A stretch of 9,161 nt of DNA from Bacillota bacterium (lineage in GTDB: Bacteria > Bacillota > Clostridia > Lachnospirales > Lachnospiraceae), in NCBI GenBank assembly GCA_023443225.1, contig JAEZVF010000039.1, positions 1-9,161 on the forward strand. Reading direction: 5' to 3'. Below are positions 7,209 to 9,161 of this stretch, one piece after another (position 1 is the first letter of the stretch; every line of letters starts with the position of its first letter). The notes beneath the pieces were generated by a model. That model saw only the letters and a list, made by a program, of their open reading frames with translations. It was not told the DNA's origin and searched no databases. Made by a program: the position numbers and the translations under genes.

Positions 7209-8294
7209 CTAACCTCGCAAGTATTCTTTCAGTTTTGTCGCTAAAACATATCCCAATATTGGTGGAACAGCATTTCCTACCTGTTTATATTGTTGCGATT
7301 TATTGCCATAGAAGATAAAATCATCTGGAAAACTCTGTAGTCGTGCACTTTCTCTTACCGTTGGTATTCTATTATATTTATAATGAAAGTGAGAACGATG
7401 TCCTGTATTTATTGTCAAAGACGGTTTTTTACTATGATAGCGTGTCAACGCTTCGTTATATTTATATAACCCTCTATATTCTTCTGGTAATGCTTTATAA
7501 TTTTTACCTTCTGGAACAAGTGATATCATTTTCTTTGTTTTTTCAATTGGGATACTCCCTATATGATTTAAAACAACACTTGAATTTTTACGCATTTTCC
7601 TCTGATAATCATTTTCCTCCGGCTTTGCATACTCTTGTATCTCTTCTCCATAGATTATCTCTCCTTCATCTGTTTGCAAGGAAGGTAGATCTCCAATAGC
7701 ATCTTCGCATGTAATATAATTTTCTTTATCTAAAATTGCTTCTGGAAATTCAAATTCTTTTTTGGTATCTCTTAGCCCTACAAAGAAGACTCTTTTTCTA
7801 ATTTGAGGAATTCCATAATCAGGTGCATATAGTAATTTGGGAGTCATTTTATATCCTATTTCCTTAAAGTCTTGAATAATTCTTTTTGCACCAATACCTC
7901 CATTTGTTTGAACCATACCTGGAACATTTTCCAAAACTACAGCTTGTGGTTTTAATCTATCTGCAAGTTTTACCATTGCCAAGTATAATGAATTTCTTTT
8001 ATCATTCATATCTCTAGGTCCTGCAATAGAAAATCCTTGACATGGTGGTCCACCTACTAATACGTCCAGTTCTATTTTTTTTCCTTTTATTAAACTTACA
8101 ATTTTATCTATATTGCTATGATCATACAGATCCAACTTTATTGCTTCTGCATTACCATGATTCTCTTTGAAGGTCTTTAACGCTGCTTCGTCAAAATCTA
8201 CACCCAGTATTACGTCATACCCAGCATCATAGAAACCTCTAGACAGTCCGCCAGCCCCAGAAAACATATCAACGCAAGTAAAATTCTTACTCAT
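7209..8294 (-). CDS. DNA (cytosine-5-)-methyltransferase, first of the pair
   Basis: This 361-residue cytosine C5 methyltransferase is complete. Motif I is DMFSGAGGLSRGF (9-21), motif IV GGPPCQGFS with catalytic C85 (81-89), and motif VI ENVPG (122-126). Motif VIII is QIRKR (164-168), motif IX KPSLTINTGH to RESARLQSF (290-322), and motif X GNAVPP (340-345). The target recognition region is roughly 175-285 and is unlike that of the second enzyme, so each probably reads a different sequence. Two such enzymes usually go with a non-palindromic site, each protecting one strand, as in LlaJI. The start ATG at 8294 follows GAGG by 8 bases and lies 20 bases after the stop of the small HTH gene. All five operon genes point the same way with short gaps, so one transcript is likely. 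Specificity cannot be read from the sequence. Confidence 0.95.
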   Translation of the reverse strand: MSKNFTCVDMFSGAGGLSRGFYDAGYDVILGVDFDEAALKTFKENHGNAEAIKLDLYDHSNIDKIVSLIKGKKIELDVLVGGPPCQGFSIAGPRDMNDKRNSLYLAMVKLADRLKPQAVVLENVPGMVQTNGGIGAKRIIQDFKEIGYKMTPKLLYAPDYGIPQIRKRVFFVGLRDTKKEFEFPEAILDKENYITCEDAIGDLPSLQTDEGEIIYGEEIQEYAKPEENDYQRKMRKNSSVVLNHIGSIPIEKTKKMISLVPEGKNYKALPEEYRGLYKYNEALTRYHSKKPSLTINTGHRSHFHYKYNRIPTVRESARLQSFPDDFIFYGNKSQQYKQVGNAVPPILGYVLATKLKEYLRG

Positions 8295-8314
8295 TACAAT
8301 AGCCTCGTTTCAAC

Positions 8315-8521
8315 TTATAGTATTTTTAGTCTTTCGTTCTTATTATCTTTCTTATTATCTTTCTTCCTAAAATCAATTGGTTTAGATGCATCATCTGGAA
8401 TTGCCCAAACCTCCCCAACTTTAAACGCTCCTTCAATCCGATTTTCTGAACAAAGAACTTGAACTCTTCTCTGAGATATATTCCATTTTTCAGCCGCTTG
8501 GCTTGCACTTATAAAACCCAT
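8315..8521 (-). CDS. Small MerR/excisionase-like HTH protein, candidate controller of the restriction operon
   Basis: This 68-residue protein is almost entirely one winged-helix DNA-binding domain of the HTH_17/excisionase type. The first helix segment is SASQAAEKWNIS (5-16), the recognition segment QRRVQVLCSENRI (17-29), and the wing GAFKVGEVWAIPDDASKP (31-48). A lysine-rich, charged tail (52-66) includes a KDNK-KDNK duplication. ATG at 8521 is the start because AGGTGA (8527-8532) sits 5 bases upstream; a GTG at 8530 lies inside that site. It is the first gene after the operon promoter, 20 bases before the first methyltransferase. That is where restriction systems often place a controller, but known C proteins are XRE-type, so a controller role here is inference. 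It could also be an accessory DNA-binding factor. The family is common in Firmicutes, and its function is generally not established. Confidence 0.82.
   Translation of the reverse strand: MGFISASQAAEKWNISQRRVQVLCSENRIEGAFKVGEVWAIPDDASKPIDFRKKDNKKDNKNERLKIL
8340..8363. repeat. Tandem 12-base repeat in the 3' end of the HTH gene
   Basis: The unit TTATTATCTTTC occurs twice head to tail (8340-8351, 8352-8363). Because the unit is 12 bases it keeps the frame and duplicates a KDNK stretch in the protein's charged tail. It looks like a slippage duplication. Confidence 0.85.
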
Positions 8522-8542
8522 TTTTCTCACCTAACTTTCCAC

Positions 8543-8569
8543 TATTCATTATATTCCACGGGACGAATA
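8543..8569. promoter_or_regulatory. Clustered TATTC/GAATA half-sites around the operon -10
   Basis: TATTC occurs at 8543-8547 and 8552-8556, and its complement GAATA at 8565-8569. The last two form an inverted repeat with an 8-base gap inside the promoter spacer. This may be an operator for the small HTH protein, but such short AT-rich motifs can arise by chance. Confidence 0.3.
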
Positions 8570-8576
8570 AAGGCAA
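8548..8576 (-). promoter_or_regulatory. Promoter of the restriction-modification operon
   Basis: On the minus strand TTGCCT (8571-8576) is followed by a 17-base spacer and a perfect TATAAT (8548-8553). Transcription would start near 8541, giving a leader of about 20 bases before the HTH gene start. The DNA just upstream (8577-8610) is very AT-rich and contains a short palindrome (8581-8593), which may act as an UP-like element. GAATA/TATTC half-sites surround the -10 and may be an operator. Confidence 0.75.
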
Positions 8577-8618
8577 CCCTATATTTTAAATATTAGCTAT
8601 TATAGTTACTCAAAATAC

Positions 8619-8642
8619 AAGCCAGGTATTATCACCTGGCTT
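8619..8642 (-). terminator. Hairpin terminator after the extracellular nuclease gene
   Basis: The 9-base arms AAGCCAGGT and ACCTGGCTT pair perfectly around a 6-base loop. On the minus strand the stem is followed by GTATTTT, and on the plus strand by TTTTTC, so it could work both ways. It lies about 30 bases after the nuclease stop codon and separates that gene from the restriction operon promoter. Confidence 0.8.
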
Positions 8643-8673
8643 TTTCGTTCCTACTTTATACACTTATTAATTA

Positions 8674-9161
8674 TCATTCCCCAACCACTCCATCCCCATC
8701 GCGATCATCCATATATGGGTAAAGCCAATGGTCTGAGTAAATTGGCATCTTATAACCAGCAGCTTTTGCTTCGGCTATAGTTACTTTACCATTTCCGTTT
8801 TTATCTACTACTGATAAATCATTATCTCCATTTGAATTGTCAGCTTTGCTTACAGCACTTTCTTCTTGCTGTATAATTGCATTATTAATTTCATCTGGAT
8901 TTACATTATCAAAGTCGTCTACCACCTTCTCACCTTTTAGAATATATTCATAGTGATAATGTGATGGAATTTGAGTTGTTGTATCAGGATATGTTATAGT
9001 AGCATAAAATTCTCCGCAGCCGCCTGCATCTCTTATAACCTTTTCCATATATGCCTGATCACCATACCTATTAAGTGTACTGTTTTGGGGAGTAATATTA
9101 TAAGCATTTGATACACCACCAAGGGAATCTGCTATAACATGTCCTTCGTCTAAATCTTTAT
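8674..9161 (-). CDS. DNA/RNA non-specific endonuclease with EF-hand/Excalibur-like tail (N-terminus outside window)
   Basis: The frame is open to the right edge, with 161 codons visible. Near the edge is DEGHVIADSLGG, matching the DxGH active-site motif of metal-dependent, beta-beta-alpha type non-specific nucleases. ITPQNSTLNR follows and supplies the metal-binding Asn region. Homologues of this type are usually secreted, but the signal peptide region lies outside the window. The C-terminus holds an EF-hand-like calcium loop (DKNGNGKVTIAE) that runs into an Excalibur-like segment ending in DRDGDGVVGE. The usual Excalibur cysteines appear replaced (Ile and Gly). An ATG at 9048 is internal, not the start, because the catalytic motif lies upstream of it. 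The gene ends with TGA directly followed by TAA, then the terminator. Roles such as nutrient nucleic-acid breakdown, DNA uptake or antagonism are all possible. The link to the restriction operon is only proximity. Confidence 0.85.
   Translation of the reverse strand, partial: KDLDEGHVIADSLGGVSNAYNITPQNSTLNRYGDQAYMEKVIRDAGGCGEFYATITYPDTTTQIPSHYHYEYILKGEKVVDDFDNVNPDEINNAIIQQEESAVSKADNSNGDNDLSVVDKNGNGKVTIAEAKAAGYKMPIYSDHWLYPYMDDRDGDGVVGE

Noticed and set aside
7343..7699. Plus-strand ORF of 118 codons with hydrophobic stretches
   Set aside because: It is the complement of the first methyltransferase, including motif IX and the recognition region. The hydrophobic look comes from reading AT-rich DNA backwards.
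8326..8508. Alternative minus-strand frame of 60 codons within the HTH gene
   Set aside because: It is a shifted reading of the HTH gene; only the other frame gives the HTH domain and uses the ribosome binding site.
9046..9048. ATG at 9048 as start of the nuclease gene
   Set aside because: The frame continues upstream to the window edge and carries the DxGH active-site motif there, so this ATG is internal.

Overview
The window looks like a chromosomal accessory region of a low-GC, Gram-positive bacterium, most likely Clostridia (Lachnospiraceae-like). The grounds are the AT-rich DNA, strong AGGAGG/GGAGGTGA ribosome binding sites, TTGACA/TATAAT promoters, use of a TTG start, and the protein families present. 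The genus cannot be read from the sequence. All convincing genes lie on the minus strand, so transcription runs from the right end of the window to the left.

Right edge (8674-9161): the C-terminal part of a DNA/RNA non-specific endonuclease with a DxGH active-site motif and a calcium-binding tail. It is closed off by a hairpin terminator at 8619-8642.

Centre (1762-8576): a compact five-gene restriction-modification operon behind one good promoter (8548-8576). The order is a 68-residue MerR/excisionase-like HTH protein, two different C5-cytosine methyltransferases, a 905-residue McrB-like AAA+ NTPase, and a 493-residue McrC-like PD-(D/E)xK nuclease. Intergenic gaps are only 6 to 20 bases. The set of two m5C methyltransferases plus McrB-like plus McrC-like subunits matches the NTP-dependent LlaJI type, with BsuMI of Bacillus as a relative. 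The methyltransferases would protect host DNA, while the AAA+ motor loads on unmethylated target DNA and drives the McrC-like nuclease. Unusual points are the tandem AAA+ domains of the McrB-like protein and the small HTH gene placed first, a position suited to a controller.

Left (1-1596): an XRE-family repressor followed by a long ImmA/IrrE-type zinc metallopeptidase that runs off the left edge. A near-consensus promoter (1568-1596) and an adjoining perfect palindrome (1548-1569) suggest an autoregulated repressor that the peptidase may relieve. Hand-counted blocks here are clearly richer in GC than blocks in the restriction operon, suggesting separate origins.

The 240-base gap between the two units (1522-1761) also holds an AT-rich inverted repeat and a perfect Shine-Dalgarno sequence in front of only a 10-codon ORF. 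No tRNA, rRNA, CRISPR array, insertion sequence or attachment site was seen. The restriction system belongs to a known general type, so nothing here can be claimed as a wholly new system. The most novel-looking parts are the tandem AAA+ architecture, the HTH candidate controller, and the neighbouring XRE/ImmA switch.
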